A DNA stretch of 64,000 nucleotides from Kappaphycus alvarezii. Its lineage: Eukaryota; Rhodophyta; Florideophyceae; Gigartinales; Solieriaceae. A program made the position numbers and the translations under genes. The stretch covers positions 992,001 through 1,056,000 of the forward strand of contig NADL03000450.1 in NCBI GenBank assembly GCA_002205965.3. The letters run 5' to 3'. Of this stretch, positions 12,492 through 24,800 are shown one piece after another. Within the stretch, counting starts at the first letter, position 1. Each line of letters starts with the position of its first letter. A model generated the notes under the pieces. It did not search any database, had not been told where the DNA came from, and saw nothing but the letters and a program-made list of their open reading frames with translations.

Positions 12492-13666
12492 CTAGCTTTT
12501 AACCTCTTCCTCATCCATCTTAACACCCTCACCTTCGACATCTACTTCCATCTTTGATTGCCCCCCGTTACCCTGCGGTGGGTCTTGGCCTCCCTCTAAT
12601 TGCGGAGGGGCACTAACGCTGGACGGGCCTCCAATACCAGGGCCTCCTGTTCCCGGCGGCCCTCCCATTCCCGGCGGACCGCCCATGCTTTGGGGAGGTC
12701 CATTTATCCTCGGTCGCCCGTTTATCGGCCCTCCGTTTCCAGGACCCCTGTGCTCATCGGTAAGTTGCCTTTTGTGCGACGGTTGGTATGCTCCGTCATA
12801 CTGGGATTCCCGATCGCCATGATACCTCCCTCGCTTGAAGCCGGCATGCTGATCATAATTTCCTTGCTGGTCTCGATACGCGGGGTGTCCGTTCTGTGGC
12901 CCAAGGCCCCTCCCCTTCCTCTCCCGCCTCTGCCCCTACCTCTACCACGGCCCCATCCGCCTCTCCCGCGCCCAGGAGGTCCTCCCCTACCGCCATACCC
13001 ACCTCGAAAAGGCCCTTGCGTTGGTGGACTGGGCCCATGTTGACGAGGATGCTCCTGACCCCACAAATCCATACCCGACATGCCTGTCTGTTGACCTAAA
13101 GCTTTTCCAAACCCTCCGCGTCCTGGATCGTAATCTAGGCGATATTCATCACGTACCTGGCCACCAGATCGTCCGCGTCCATACTGTCGACCGGGGGAAT
13201 AGCCAATGTCATAATCGACACGAATGGTGCGTTCGTCGAGCTTGGTTCCAGATAGAAAGTTGACGCTCCTTTCAGCGTCGGCACGTGTGAAATATTCGAC
13301 AAAGCAAAAGCCGCAGGGTGTCTTCTTAATACGATCCAGTCCCATAATGATACGTTTCACTTCGCCAATGCGCGAAAAGAGATCGACGATCTGCTCTTCG
13401 CGAGTGTAAAACGAGAGATTACCGACATAGAGCGTGCGGGATTCAAGCAAACGCATTTCTCGTTCCTCCTGCCAAGTGGTTTCGATTAGAGATTTGACAA
13501 GGTTAGCAATGTGTTGTGGTTTGACAAGGAGACTACGTTGAGAATGGGAAACAAGACTCGGAGGAGAATAGTGTGGACTAATTTAACAACGCACCCGATC
13601 ACCACCATAGCGCCTGTCCTTGTACAAGCTGAGCGGCTTACTCGATGCAGTATACAACTCCGCCAT
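12492..13666 (-). CDS. NCBP2: Nuclear cap-binding protein subunit 2 (CBP20), copy 1; tail frame broken
   Basis: Small subunit of the nuclear cap-binding complex, which binds the 7-methylguanosine cap of new transcripts together with CBP80. Exon 1 (13666-13595) encodes [20 protein letters not shown] and four more residues, including the N-terminal Tyr that stacks on the cap in human CBP20. The intron 13594-13469 starts GTGCGT and ends CAG. Exon 2 starts at 13468 with the [18 protein letters not shown] (RNP2), GFCFVEYF (RNP1), then VDYDIGY and [18 protein letters not shown], matching the cap-contact residues. A long Arg/Gly-rich tail follows, absent from human CBP20 (156 residues). Near 12905-12930, in a G-run region, the frame shifts by one base relative to copy 2. 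The product read directly ends at 12722 (272 residues), while the conserved frame runs on to 12492 (about 349). A real mutation or an assembly indel could explain it. Confidence 0.9.
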
Positions 13667-13970
13667 GGCAAAGTCCTCGAGTGTTATCAAGCCACAGAAT
13701 CAAGGAAGAATGCGCATACAGGGTATACTATATTTCGCAAAATGCAGTTCCCGAAACCAGCGACGGCGAACTTCGCAGGGAAGACCGAGGGGACCACAGC
13801 AGACCGACAGGCCCTAGGTAACTTCACAGAGGTGCGCGGCGAAATTCTAGCTTGGCAACAATCGTGGCCCCACCTGTACTTGCGGAAGTTGTGGATGAAT
13901 TCTATCAGGTAGAATGCGGTGACGAAGGATGAACGACCAGCGCGTTCCGAGAATTTGGAAAAGTCACCTA

Positions 13971-14045
13971 CAGCACAGTACAGTGCAGTACAGGCAGTAC
14001 TGTACAGTGTAGTACAGCTAGTACAGTACAGTACAGTACAGTTTA
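13971..14045. repeat. GTAC-centred pentamer repeat cluster
   Basis: Dense, partly tandem copies of ACAGT/GTACA and their complements, about 300-380 bp upstream of the CBP20 copy 1 start codon. The same motif occurs near other host genes in the window. The flanks 13667-13970 and 14046-14284 show no gene. Confidence 0.7.
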
Positions 14046-14284
14046 GTGCATGAAATGTAAAAAGTGCACAAGATTTGATGTGTTTTTGAACTGTACGTAC
14101 AGGACCTTGTATTTAGGGTTGTGGTATTGCGCTGTAAACAAATACTGTAAACAGAAAGATACGATATATTAGTTTTCTGGACCTACTTCGTCCGTGACTG
14201 GAATTGACTCAAAGCTTTTGACACCAGTAGGTCTCAAAAAGCCAAAGACTGGATGTAGTACTGGTTTGAACAGGAGACCAACCA

Positions 14285-14357
14285 AAAGGCCGATCATCAT
14301 CTTTGTTTACTGCGTAGTAGCGAAATACTGAGCGGACAGAGATGATGATCGGCCTTT
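14285..14357. repeat. Perfect 18-bp inverted repeat (stem-loop)
   Basis: The arm at 14285-14302 is the exact reverse complement of the arm at 14340-14357, with a 37-nt spacer. The arm sequence is AAAGGCCGATCATCATCT. A transcript from either strand could form an 18-bp perfect hairpin. No gene is annotated here. It lies 270 bp outside the left LTR of the large gypsy element. Its function is unknown. Confidence 0.75.
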
Positions 14358-14624
14358 AAAACGAGAAAACTCTGCTTACAAACAAACATGTAGTAACTTA
14401 ATAGATATTGCAAACCCTGCTACTGCGTCCGTTAAAATAAAAGCGCGTGATTTGTTTGGTGTGTGGATATCAGGCACTTCGCAGTCAGAATCAGTCTGAG
14501 TATGTGAGGTGCGTCTGGGCACTGGGAGGCAATTCTGCGGGGCATAATGCTGAGGTCAATCTCTATCGGTGGTTTCAGTTTTAAAATAGGAGATTTTGGG
14601 TTGTCTTTATCAGTTTGTGGTAGT

Positions 14625-14971
14625 TGTTGCGGCAGTTCTGAGTCTGGTTGTGGAAGGGGTGCCGCAAGCGCGATCTCGTCATTTAACCACACTCCACGCA
14701 CTGTAGCACCATAAGGAGCTGCTGAAAGGTGTTGTGGGGACTACAGTAGCTGCTGATTCTAGATATTTTCATTCTGGGTAATTTTATCTGTATTTTAAGG
14801 CGCTGTGCGCTAGCCGCACAGCACACATTAAATAATATTTATTAGGGCGGCTGGTTCCACTGAAGGGGGACACCGGCAGCCAACTCCCTCCAACCCTACT
14901 CTGGTTCTCCCCTCTGTTAGCGCGTACACCAGCCCTCACCTCTTCGCGCGTTCCAAATTACGCCCTCAATA
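14625..14971 (+). repeat. 5' LTR of gypsy element A
   Basis: 347 bp, matching 27753-28099 over its full length at about 94% identity by eye. It is preceded by the target duplication GTAGT. Confidence 0.93.
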
Positions 14972-17900
14972 TGGTACTTATGTCGAGGGAAGGTGATGCG
15001 TACGCGTCAGCATCGGCCCATACGTTCCATGGGGACTCCAACATGAATAAATTCCTTGCTTTCTTCGAACAAGTCGCGATGCGCGGTAAAGATGACGAAG
15101 GAAAGTCGCTCGAGCTTCTATCCTACCTAGACGGAGAAGCCTGCGACTTCTTTTACCAGAGGTTTACAGAGAGGATGGATCGCTGCTGGCAGAAGGGCAG
15201 AAATACTCTGTCGTTAAGGCAGCATTCCTGAATAAATTCGAGAAGAAACATCAGCTGCACGAGATAATTCGTCGTGCAATGGACGCTACGCTAGAGCTGA
15301 TGCGTCTAAGTGAATCAGTTTCGAAGAAGGAAAAGCTCTACGGGCGGCGAGGTTTAACGAGGAAGCCAAATTTGGACTCCTTCGTAATGCCGCAATGGAA
15401 CTTTTCGATATCGTCCCGAACATTATCTACCGTAGTCCTAAGAACTACAAGGCTTTGAAGACGGTCATTACCGACTTCGAAGATGATGTTAGAACGGCAT
15501 TTGTATCGTTTTTGAAGAACCCTGGCCCTCTTTAGACCCCTAGCGCCGGTATGAGCGGGAGGAATGAGGCAGAGAATCAAGGGGTCCCGATCGTGGCCGT
15601 GGAAAAGAAGGCACCCCGGTTGTTGGTCCGAACCGACTCTCGCGTGCCAGAGATCGAAAGTAAGGTTGCAATTCTTGTCACTGCGTCCCAAGACCCTTCA
15701 TTGATGATCAAAAAGCAGCAGAGGCAACTCGACGCGATCAACAACTCAAATCTGGGGGCGGCCAAACCGTTCCAAATGGATCGTGACCGCGTTTGTTCTT
15801 TTTGTCATAATCCAGGGCATTGAGCACACCTTTGCTGCAATAACACCCATCGTGACACCCGCTGCTCGAAGTGCGGCAAGAGGGGGCATTCTGAAGCGCC
15901 TTGTTGGAGCCGCGAAAGGGAGGAATTGCCCCAGCAGAAGGTTTCCGTCGAATTTTCCGATTCCAGTGGAGAAGTATCAGACGATGAGGAAGAAAAAGAG
16001 ACTGTTTCAGTCGTTATCGGTGGCTCGGACAGTGAAGAAGTCCTAGCTGTAAAAAGCGACGCGGACGGGGAGCCTTCACGGAAGCTGACTCGTGGGGCTC
16101 AAGGTGTCCCCATCGCTTCAATGTTGAACCCTCCATTGGTAGGGCCGTCGGCGCCTCTAGACTCCTTTTCAAGACGCCCCGCTGCTACGAGTGGCAGAAA
16201 GAAGAAAGCTGCCGGCAAAACGAAGAAACCGATGGACAAGAAGTCCAAAAAGAAGAACACCAAGAAGAAGGATATGAAGACCACTGAAGTACGCGATATC
16301 TCCGGGTATGCCTCGAAGTATGACGTTCTGAATGCTCTCGCCATTGCTACCACGAACATATCGTTCGGACAACTCTTGAGGGGCGACGCGATAAGGGCGC
16401 AAGGGGTGCTCAAGGACCTATTCAGTTGTGTAACTGTCGGAACAGTTAGTGGAAGGCCTCAGGACAGGAAGCGTAGCCTCAGGGTTCTCGAAGTTAACGT
16501 CTTCGGTACGAATGATCACGCACTGTTCGAAACAGGAGCAACGCCGGATATAGTCTCGGCTGAGTTTGCAGCAAAAATGGATCTGACGCCGGAGGCGGTG
16601 AACCGCACCATCACCGTGGCAACAGGTTTGAAGTGCCAAGTAAACGCTATCTTAAAGAGTGCACCTATATCCTTCTGGGGATTAGTGGTTCGGTTGGATT
16701 TTATAGTTGTGGAAGGATCACATTTCGACTAATTAGTGACCCGACGATGGAAGCTTTGCAGTACATTTTAGATTACGGGACGATGACTGTGACATTGAGG
16801 CACGAGACAAGGACTACCGTGCTCGAATGGCTCCCAGAGTTCCCCCGCTTGACCGCAGAAGACCTTGTTAATGGCGGAGCAGGGACTGATAACGAGGACA
16901 TCACTTCGTCTTCCTCTGCAGTTCAATCCGAGGAGGAAGGTTCAGGGAATTCCGGAAGTGGAGATGAGGGTTCCGAATATGTGGGACTCGTTTTGACAAT
17001 CCAAGGTAGTTGCGATGAGCCCTTGGGGAAATATGAATGTACGGCGAAGGTCGCCGACGCGCTTCAGCAAAAGCTGTCTCACCTACCCTATGTCGAGAAG
17101 GAACAGGTCAAGGAGGTCATATTAGGAAGCGTACTTGTCGCTGAATCGTTGTTCGATCTGCGCCCCTCCATGGTGCCGGCCGAACACTCTTTCGTATTAA
17201 CAGAAGACACACCCATCTACCACCAGAGACGTCGTCTGCCACCAAAGCAGAACCAGCTCGTGCATGAAGAGCTGGAAAAAATGTGAGCGGCTGGAATAAT
17301 CAGGCATGCGTCTTCCGCCTGGTCCTTCCCAGTGGTCATCGCAACGAAGAAATGTGGCAAGCCCCGTTTCTTTGTTGAATAACGGACGTTGAATCAACGT
17401 ATGAAGGTTGACCGCTGGCCCCTGCCGGAAGCAGAAGAGCTCTTCGATGCTTTGAGGGTGCAACGGTGTTCACTTCCCCCAATCTTTTCAGTGGGTATTG
17501 GCAGGTTCGACTTGAGGAATCATGCAAGGAGAAAAAGGCTTCCGTCTGCAGGTATGGGACCTATTTGTTTGAGTTCATGCCTTTTGCCCTGGTGAACGCC
17601 CCTTCAACGTTCCAAAGGATGATGGACCAAGTTTTGGAGGGCATGGAGCTCGCCCGAGTATACTTAGATGACGTAGTGGTGTTCTCTGTTTCATTAGAAG
17701 AGCATTTAGAGCATCTTTCAGCTGTCATAAGCGTTATATTGAAGAATGGATTGAAATTAAAGCTCTCTAAGTGCCACATTGCATAAGACCAGGTTAATCT
17801 TCTGGAGCACATTGTCAATAGGAATGGCGCGCAGGTCGGCCCGAAGAAGATACGGGCGATACAGGACATCCGGGGCCCTACTAATGTTACAGAGTTCGTA

Positions 17901-19751
17901 GTTTCCTGGGGCTGGCCGGATATTACCGCCGATTTATCAAGGACTTTGCCGGAAAAGTAGCCGTTCTGGGTGCTGTAACTTCGAAGAAGAAGAATTTCGA
18001 ATGGGGAGAGGCAGAAGAGGAGCTATTCAAGACGTTGACGAAAGCACTGACCTCCCCTCCTGTCCTTGCTTTCGCCGATTTCGAGAAACCATTCATAGTG
18101 GAAACAGATGCGTCAAGCACATCAGTTGGCGCCGTTCTGTCTCAGGAACAGTTAGACGGGAAAATACACCCCGTACAATATGAAATTCGCACGATGAACC
18201 CCGCGGAAAAGCGCTACTCGGCGTGTGAGCGAGAAGCTTTAGCAGTGGTTTTTGGACTGCAAAAGTTTCGCGTCTATCTCCTCTCCCATCACCCCTTCGA
18301 GCTGATCACCGACCATAAGTCCCTAAATGATTCGTTCGCGAGAAAAGACGTACATGTTTGGCTGGGCCGGTGGATCGACTTCTTGGCGGAGTACGATTAT
18401 GTTATCCGTTACAGGCCAGGAAAATTTAATGAGTCCGCGGACGGGCTCTCCCGTCTGACTCTAGAGGTAGAGACGGGAGCTGGAAACGATGAAGGGGACC
18501 TTTTGCTAGTCGTGGGATCTCCTAAGGTCCTCGAGGCCGAGAAACTTGAGTCCTACCTCGTTCTGGTGCGGAAGTATTTGTCTGCAGAGGACATATCCGA
18601 CGCTCCACCGGAAGGACAAAAAAACAAGAAGGATGGCGAAGAATGTTTTAGTCTGGGATGGACGCCTGTCTCGCCGAACCAAGGCCGGGCCCAAATTCGT
18701 CGCCGAAACTACTAAGCGCCTGGATATTTTAAGGTTTCTGCACGACAATATAGGCCATTGGGATGTCCGTATAACCCGTTGGTTCGTACAGGAGCGGTTC
18801 TGGTGGCCCAGGATGACTTCTGATATCCACGAATATGTTTGTTCTTGTGACGCGTGCCAACAAATGCGCGGAACCCCCAGTACGTTCCCACGCTGGGGTT
18901 ACTGCTCACAGGACTATTCTCTACATTTTCTATCGACTTCGCCGGTCCGATGAGTCCATCAAGGGAGGGCCACCAGCATATCTTGATATGTGTAGAGCAT
19001 CTGACCGGGTGGCCAATCTCGCGCGCGACACGCGATGCCACGGTTCCGACAGTGATATGGTTTATACTGAGGAGATCATCAGGCCATTTGGACCGCCACA
19101 CACAATTATCAGCGACAATGGTAGCTTTTTTACCGCATCCGCACTTTTAACTTCATGAGAGAACATGAAATCAAGTGGCGTACGGTAATGGATTGTGCCC
19201 CTATGTCTAACGGCCGGGCCGAAAGGATGGTGCTAACGTTAAAGTTAAGTGTGGGTAAGGTGTTCCGCGACGGGGTGGACTGGGCAGACGCCTTGGACAA
19301 GTGCGTCTTTGGATATTGGCGTCGCCCTGGTACCAATGGAATGTCCCCATTTGAACATATTTACGGGGTCGAGCCCCGCCTTAAGGGCTCGGAAAGGGAA
19401 CAAAAGTTTCACGCTTTAACAACAGAGGACCATCGTAATGAAATCAGTGGGATCGCGAACGTGCGAGCCGAACGAAGCTTGAGATCGGAGAAGGCGGGGG
19501 ATAAGGAGGCTAAAGGAACCCGTTTCTCTAACGGTGATCATGTCTTGTTTGCTTATGGAATGGTATTCCAAGAGTTGAAGTGGCCTGCTCTGCAGTCAAA
19601 GTTCTTTGGCCCTTGTGAGGGAATGCGCGTGTCGCACCCTCGGTATTTCTTACGCTCCCCGAATGGGAGATTTTCGCGCCAGGCGATTCACGACCGGCGT
19701 CTCTGCAAATATCATGTACGGCCGGAAGTCCTCCTACAGTATCAAGTCTAG
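14971..19751 (+). mobile_element. gag-pol region of gypsy element A (fossil)
   Basis: Gag starts near 14971 with a retrotransposon-gag-like segment (TFHGDSNMNKFLAFFEQVA). CCHC zinc-knuckle motifs lie around 15790-15900. A Ser/Glu/Lys-rich linker follows at 15926-16300. An aspartyl protease-like stretch lies near 16500-16640. RT is at about 17200-17790, including YLDDVVVFS. RNase H at about 18035-18470 reads VETDASSTSVGAVLSQE and DHKSLNDSF. The integrase zinc finger and core lie between about 18720 and 19550. There are several breaks along the region. No chromodomain was seen at the end. Confidence 0.85.
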
Positions 19752-20613
19752 GAACGACCTACGCGAGAAGCACCCAAGAGTCCCTTTTATTCTTTATTCC
19801 TTATGAATGCGTAATATGAATCAGTGGGATGCAGCAGTGTTTGAATGAAAAATCTGCTCTAAAGTCTACGCGCTACCGGAAGGGACCGGCTCGATACGAG
19901 CAAGTTTCTTGGAGGCCATGTACTGCCTTTTGTTCATTTTGTGTCTTTTCCGCTCGGTCTTCGCTTCTAGCTCAGCTTCGATCAAGCCGCTGCAGCGTAT
20001 CTTGCGAACATCGCTGAAGCCTCCATAGTGGGAGTTGTATCACCACAAGCGCAAATACGGAAGGACTAGTGGCAAAGCCGCATTGTATAATTTTCCCTGC
20101 AATCAATAAGGACGGAATTTGGTGTCCGAAGGTCGACACACAACAGCTTGCTTGAACCCGCCACGGGCATGAATCGGCAAGAAGTACACCCCCGCCGTTT
20201 CCGGCCAAAGATGCAGTCGTTTCAGCCACTCGAAGTTGAAATCGACCACATATGGACTCTGGGAAGAACTCCCCTACATATTCTTGGGCCTTTCCAATGA
20301 TACCCGGGTCGACGGGATTCCGTGGAGAAGCTTACAAAAATCGTCTAACGCGCGAAGTGATTTGGGGTAACCTCTTTCTCCCCGTTGGTCGGACAAGGTC
20401 TTGCAGGCTGTTTCCCACAGAGCTCGAGCTTGATTTTCTCCCCACAGGAGGGCGATTCCGTTCGCTATCACTGCCAACATACATTGGTCTGTGCGGTCGT
20501 TGATGAAAACGGGTTGATCCCTGAGGAAATGACGGGGCGCGTAAGGCGAAGGGGGGCGAGCCATCGAGAGGTTGACATCCTTCACCCTCCCTGGATGTTT
20601 CGTGCACCAAGAG
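19752..20613. other. Post-pol region of element A, left of nested element B
   Basis: Part of element A between the end of pol and the insertion point of element B. It holds an open frame of about 100 codons on the minus strand at 20274-20585 that is antisense to the element. No domain was recognised. The matching right-hand part is 26906-27752, which also carries minus-strand frames (27047-27253), a 189-codon plus-strand frame (27102-27671) and a G-rich tract just before the 3' LTR that fits a polypurine tract. Confidence 0.4.
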
Positions 20614-21131
20614 TGTTTTATTTCACTTCACAGACCTTATAGCTTTATACAAATTCACTGCATCTACTGTACTGTAGATTCAAACCACTGGTAACCTTGC
20701 AGACAGGGCTACTAGGCACTTTGCTGTCATTACACTTTCCTTACAGTTCTGAACACAGCGTTTGACCCCATTGGTACACTTGGAATAGTTACGGGCGAGC
20801 TACACACTGGGATATTATATCATTGCTTTACCAATCAAAAGCCGCCCTGCCATCCCATGCCATCTGGACCAATGTACTTCTTACATCTTGTCAGAGTATG
20901 TCACTCTTGCCGACTACAATTCTGAAAGCGCTACTTACGATACCGTCAGGGCTGTTTTACGGGAATACCTTTGAACTCGCTGCTGTTAGACTGCATTTTC
21001 CTTTAGTTTGTAGCTATCTTCAGTTCTATATAAACCCTGGTTTGGAGCGGCCGGCTTTACCCAGAAAGCCTCAACCAAAGTTTCAACCACAGTTCTACCT
21101 TGATCTGCTCGTGTGCGCTTAACACCCCACA
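20614..21131 (+). repeat. 5' LTR of chromovirus B
   Basis: 518 bp, nearly identical to 26388-26905, with a third, more diverged copy at 43309-43829. It contains a TACTGTACTGTA motif about 45 bp from its left end and a TATATAAA-like box about 100 bp before its right end. Confidence 0.93.
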
Positions 21132-21451
21132 TCGTGGTAGCATCGCAAGTAAGTTGTGCCTTATTGTGCGTTTTTCCAATCCGCCAGTTGGGAAAAATCT
21201 CTACTAGATTTATCTCAGCTGCCCGATTGCAAACAGAGACTAACATTGTGTTTTTCACTCTGAACCTTACGCGGTAACCCACAGTGTCGTACAACAGAAA
21301 GTCAAAGGGCCGCCCTCCGTCGCCGTCAGAGTACGACTCAGAAGACCTCGCCGACTTTCGTTCCCCGCCCACCTCGCCAATAGTACCGATTGGCTACTAT
21401 AACGCACCCGACGTGACTGACCTCAACCCTTACATCAGAGAAGGAACTTTT

Positions 21452-21680
21452 TGTAACTGCTCCTGTCGGATTTGAACCCGCGACCACTTCATCAGGAGCT
21501 GCTTAAACTTAACCACTGGGTCACCAGGACCGAAATTTGAAGGTGCAAGGAGAGCCAATCAGGTTATAAATCACAATTTTTTCAAAACTCATTGTAGGAA
21601 GTACATCCGGTTAGATCTTAACCGTATAGTTAGGACGTGCGCAGTCCACAGTAGATACTGAACGCATTAAACTTCTTCTT
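21452..21680. repeat. tRNA-like head and LINE-tail sequence in the leader of B
   Basis: On the minus strand at about 21462-21530 there is an RNA polymerase III-type pair: an A-box-like TGACCCAGTGGTTAAG and a perfect B box GGTTCAAATCC. The acceptor and T stems do not pair well, so this is tRNA-derived rather than a working tRNA. On the plus strand at 21598-21676, about 79 bp match the sequence after the LINE at 42207-42285 almost exactly, ending in a CTTCTTCTT tract. This looks like a SINE-type or 5'-truncated LINE insertion between the leader and gag of element B. Confidence 0.55.
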
Positions 21681-21862
21681 TTGGCATTTTGAAAAACCAA
21701 CTTGCTGGAGGCTTCGCCACGTGAGTAGTTAGTTCAAGAACCATCTAGGAGAATCTCTGTTACTTCAAGTGTTACAGATATCGTGTACACGTATCGCCAC
21801 GTGTACATGTATAAAGTCGGAAACTTCTCTCAGATACCAGGACAAACACAGTTACTGCCTTT

Positions 21863-24800
21863 GTGAACCTAATCCCTATGGATCAGCCGCAAGTCACCCT
21901 AGAGTCCCTTACGCAAATGGTGCTTCAGTTGCAGCAGAATCTTGAGCACGCCATTAACCAAATTGCGGCTCACAGATCAGAGCTTTCTATCGCAGCGCAA
22001 AATGTATCCTCCCTAGAATCTGAACTCGTAAACGCCCGAAACCAGGCCAGTTCGTCAAGTAATGCCCTAGTGGACAGTCAGGCTGGCCCAAAGAAAAACA
22101 AGCCAACTACATTCACTGGGAAAGGATCAATTGCCAGCTGGTGCGTTCAAATGGACAACTACCTCGATGGAAATGATGGCAAAGGACCCCTACACATAGC
22201 ACTCAGCTACTTGGCTGGAAATGCCCATGAATGGTGGATGGTCCACTCCAAGACAGAACAAGGGAAAGGAATAAATTCCTGGCAGACCTTGAGGGTTGCT
22301 TTGATCCAGCGTTTTGAAACGCTGAAAAAAGAGAAGATCGCTCGAGACAAACTCGCCCGCTGGAAACAAGTCAAAGATGTTCCTACCTTCAACGAAGACT
22401 TCAACAAAATTATACTCGACATCCCCGATATTGGAGTTAAAGATCAGATAGATCGTTACTCTCGCGGTTTGAAGCCCTATATCTGGAAGGCGTTGTGCAC
22501 CAAAGAATACGTCAACCTCTTCGATCTAATGAGGGATTCTGAGCGAGTAGAGTCGCCCTATCGGCGTTCTGGACTCGGTAACCTACCAAAGTCTTCTGGA
22601 GGAAGGAATGGAAATGGAAGCTCTTTTGCTAGAACCAGCAGTCCTGTACCAATGGAAATTGGGAACGTAGAAGTGGTACCGGGGCTGAAAAGAAACACTC
22701 CCGATTTACAGAAGCTTGAAAAAGAAGAACGTGAAAGATATATGCGCGAAGTTCTCTGTCTCAGGTGCAGAGAGAAAGGACACATGGCCAAGAACTGCCC
22801 AAAAGCCCGGAGGAACTGATTGAAGGTCCCCAGTCAGTTCCAGTCATTGAAGAACCATTAAACACCCTTTTGTTAGACAAAGAAACTCGAAAGTTATCAT
22901 TGAATCAAGCAAAAAGGTCCATTGTGTCCACCATCAGATCGAATGCAACGTTCATTGAAACATTCTCCCCTGCATTCGAGAGAAATCACAAGGGCCTTCT
23001 CATTGTCAAGGGTAAAATTGCTGCTAGACCAGCAAAAATCCTCATAGACCCTGGTGGTGAGATCAACTTCTTGAGTGAATCATTTTGCAAGAAACATCAA
23101 ATAAAGACCCGAGATTCCAGAGAGCTTGCTGAAATGGCCAACGGTGCGGACCAGATACTTCAAGAATTGGTAAATGCTGTCATTGTACATATAACCGCCT
23201 ATACTGAACCTCTGTACTTTGCAGTAAGCCCATTGAAGCGTTATGATGCAATTCTTGGGAAAGAATGGTGCGCATCGCACGGGGCAAAAATCAATTGTTT
23301 TAATAATGAGGTGAAAATCGAACATAAGGGAAATTCATTCATATTTATTGCTGATGATGCCGTATTGAGTCCTTTTGTATCTTTCAATACCATAGTTAGT
23401 GATTTCGATGAGAAAAGAGAGTTGTTTGCAGTTTTACTTACACCGTTACCTTCTAGTGAACCAATAGCACCAGTATACCCTCGAGACATACAGAAGGTCT
23501 TGGAAACATTTGCTGACGTGTTCCCAGAGAAGCTCCCAAGAGGCTTGCCACCGAGAAGGAAACAAGACTTTGAAATAGTATTAAAGGAAGGAGCAGAACC
23601 GCAGAAGAAAGGTCTGTGTAGACTTTCTGACAAATAAATGCCAGAACTCCGAAAACAGTTGAACGAACTACTAGAAGCTGAGTTTATAAGACCTAGTAAG
23701 AGCCCTGGGGAGCTCCTATTTTATTCGTGAGCAAGAAGGATGATAGTCTACGGATATGTGTCGATTACAGAGCCTTAAACCGGCTTACAGTAAAAACAGC
23801 TATCCCTTACCTCGAATTGACGACATTTTCGACCAGCTTAAAGGAGCAAAGTTCTTCACCAAAATTGATCTTAGATCTGGGTATCACCAGATTAGACTAC
23901 ACGAAGATTCGATTCCATTTACTGCCTTCAGAACACGATACGGGCACTTTGAATTTCTTGTTCTACCGTTTGGACTCACTAATGCCCCAGCAACTTTCAT
24001 GAACCTGATGAATGATATTTTCAAGGATCAGCTCGACTTATTTGTGATCGTCTATCTGGATGATATTCTCATCTACAGTAAGACATGGAAGGATCACTTG
24101 GATCATATTCGAACTGTACTCGAAATCCTCAGAAAGAAAAATTGTTTGGCAAATTATCTAAATGTGTCTTCGGAGTGACAGAAGTCGAGTACCTAGGACA
24201 CATCATTTCTCAAAGTGGTATTTCTGTTGATCCAAACAAGATAAGTGCAGTCATGGAATGGCCTATACCAAAGAATAAGCAACAAGTACAGTCTTTTCTT
24301 GGTTTTGTCAATTATTACCGGAGGTTCATAAAAGGCTGTTCAATTCTTGCAAAACCTCTCACAGAATTGACGAAAAACGTGAATTTCCAATGGAGCAACC
24401 CTCACGATGATGCCTTCAAAGTACTCAAGCAAACACTTTGTAGCGCACCGGTTCTCAGAAATTTCGACGCCACACTGCCTATCTACGTAACCACAGATGC
24501 ATCACAGTATGCAATTGGTGCAGTGCTGGAGCAGGAAGAATTTGGTTCTAAAAGGCCGGTCGCGTTTGCGTCCAGGACTCTTAATGATGCGGAACAAAAC
24601 TATGCGGCCCATGAAAGGGAACTTTTGGCCATTGTAGATTCCCTCAAGTGGTGGAGATCATACCTTTATGGTAATTCATTCACCATTCACTCGGACCACT
24701 ATCCCCTAAGATACCTAGAAACCCAAGAAAACTTGTCCCCGAGACAAGTGAGATGGCTGGAAAGATTAATTAATTTCGACTTCAAGATAATACCCATCTC

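Noticed and set aside
12600-13043. 147-codon plus-strand frame rich in Pro/Ala
   Set aside because: It is the antisense of the Gly/Arg-rich tail of CBP20 copy 1 and is open only because of that composition.
21462-21530. Functional tRNA gene on the minus strand
   Set aside because: The A and B boxes are present, but the acceptor and T stems mostly do not pair. It is kept only as a tRNA-derived repeat.
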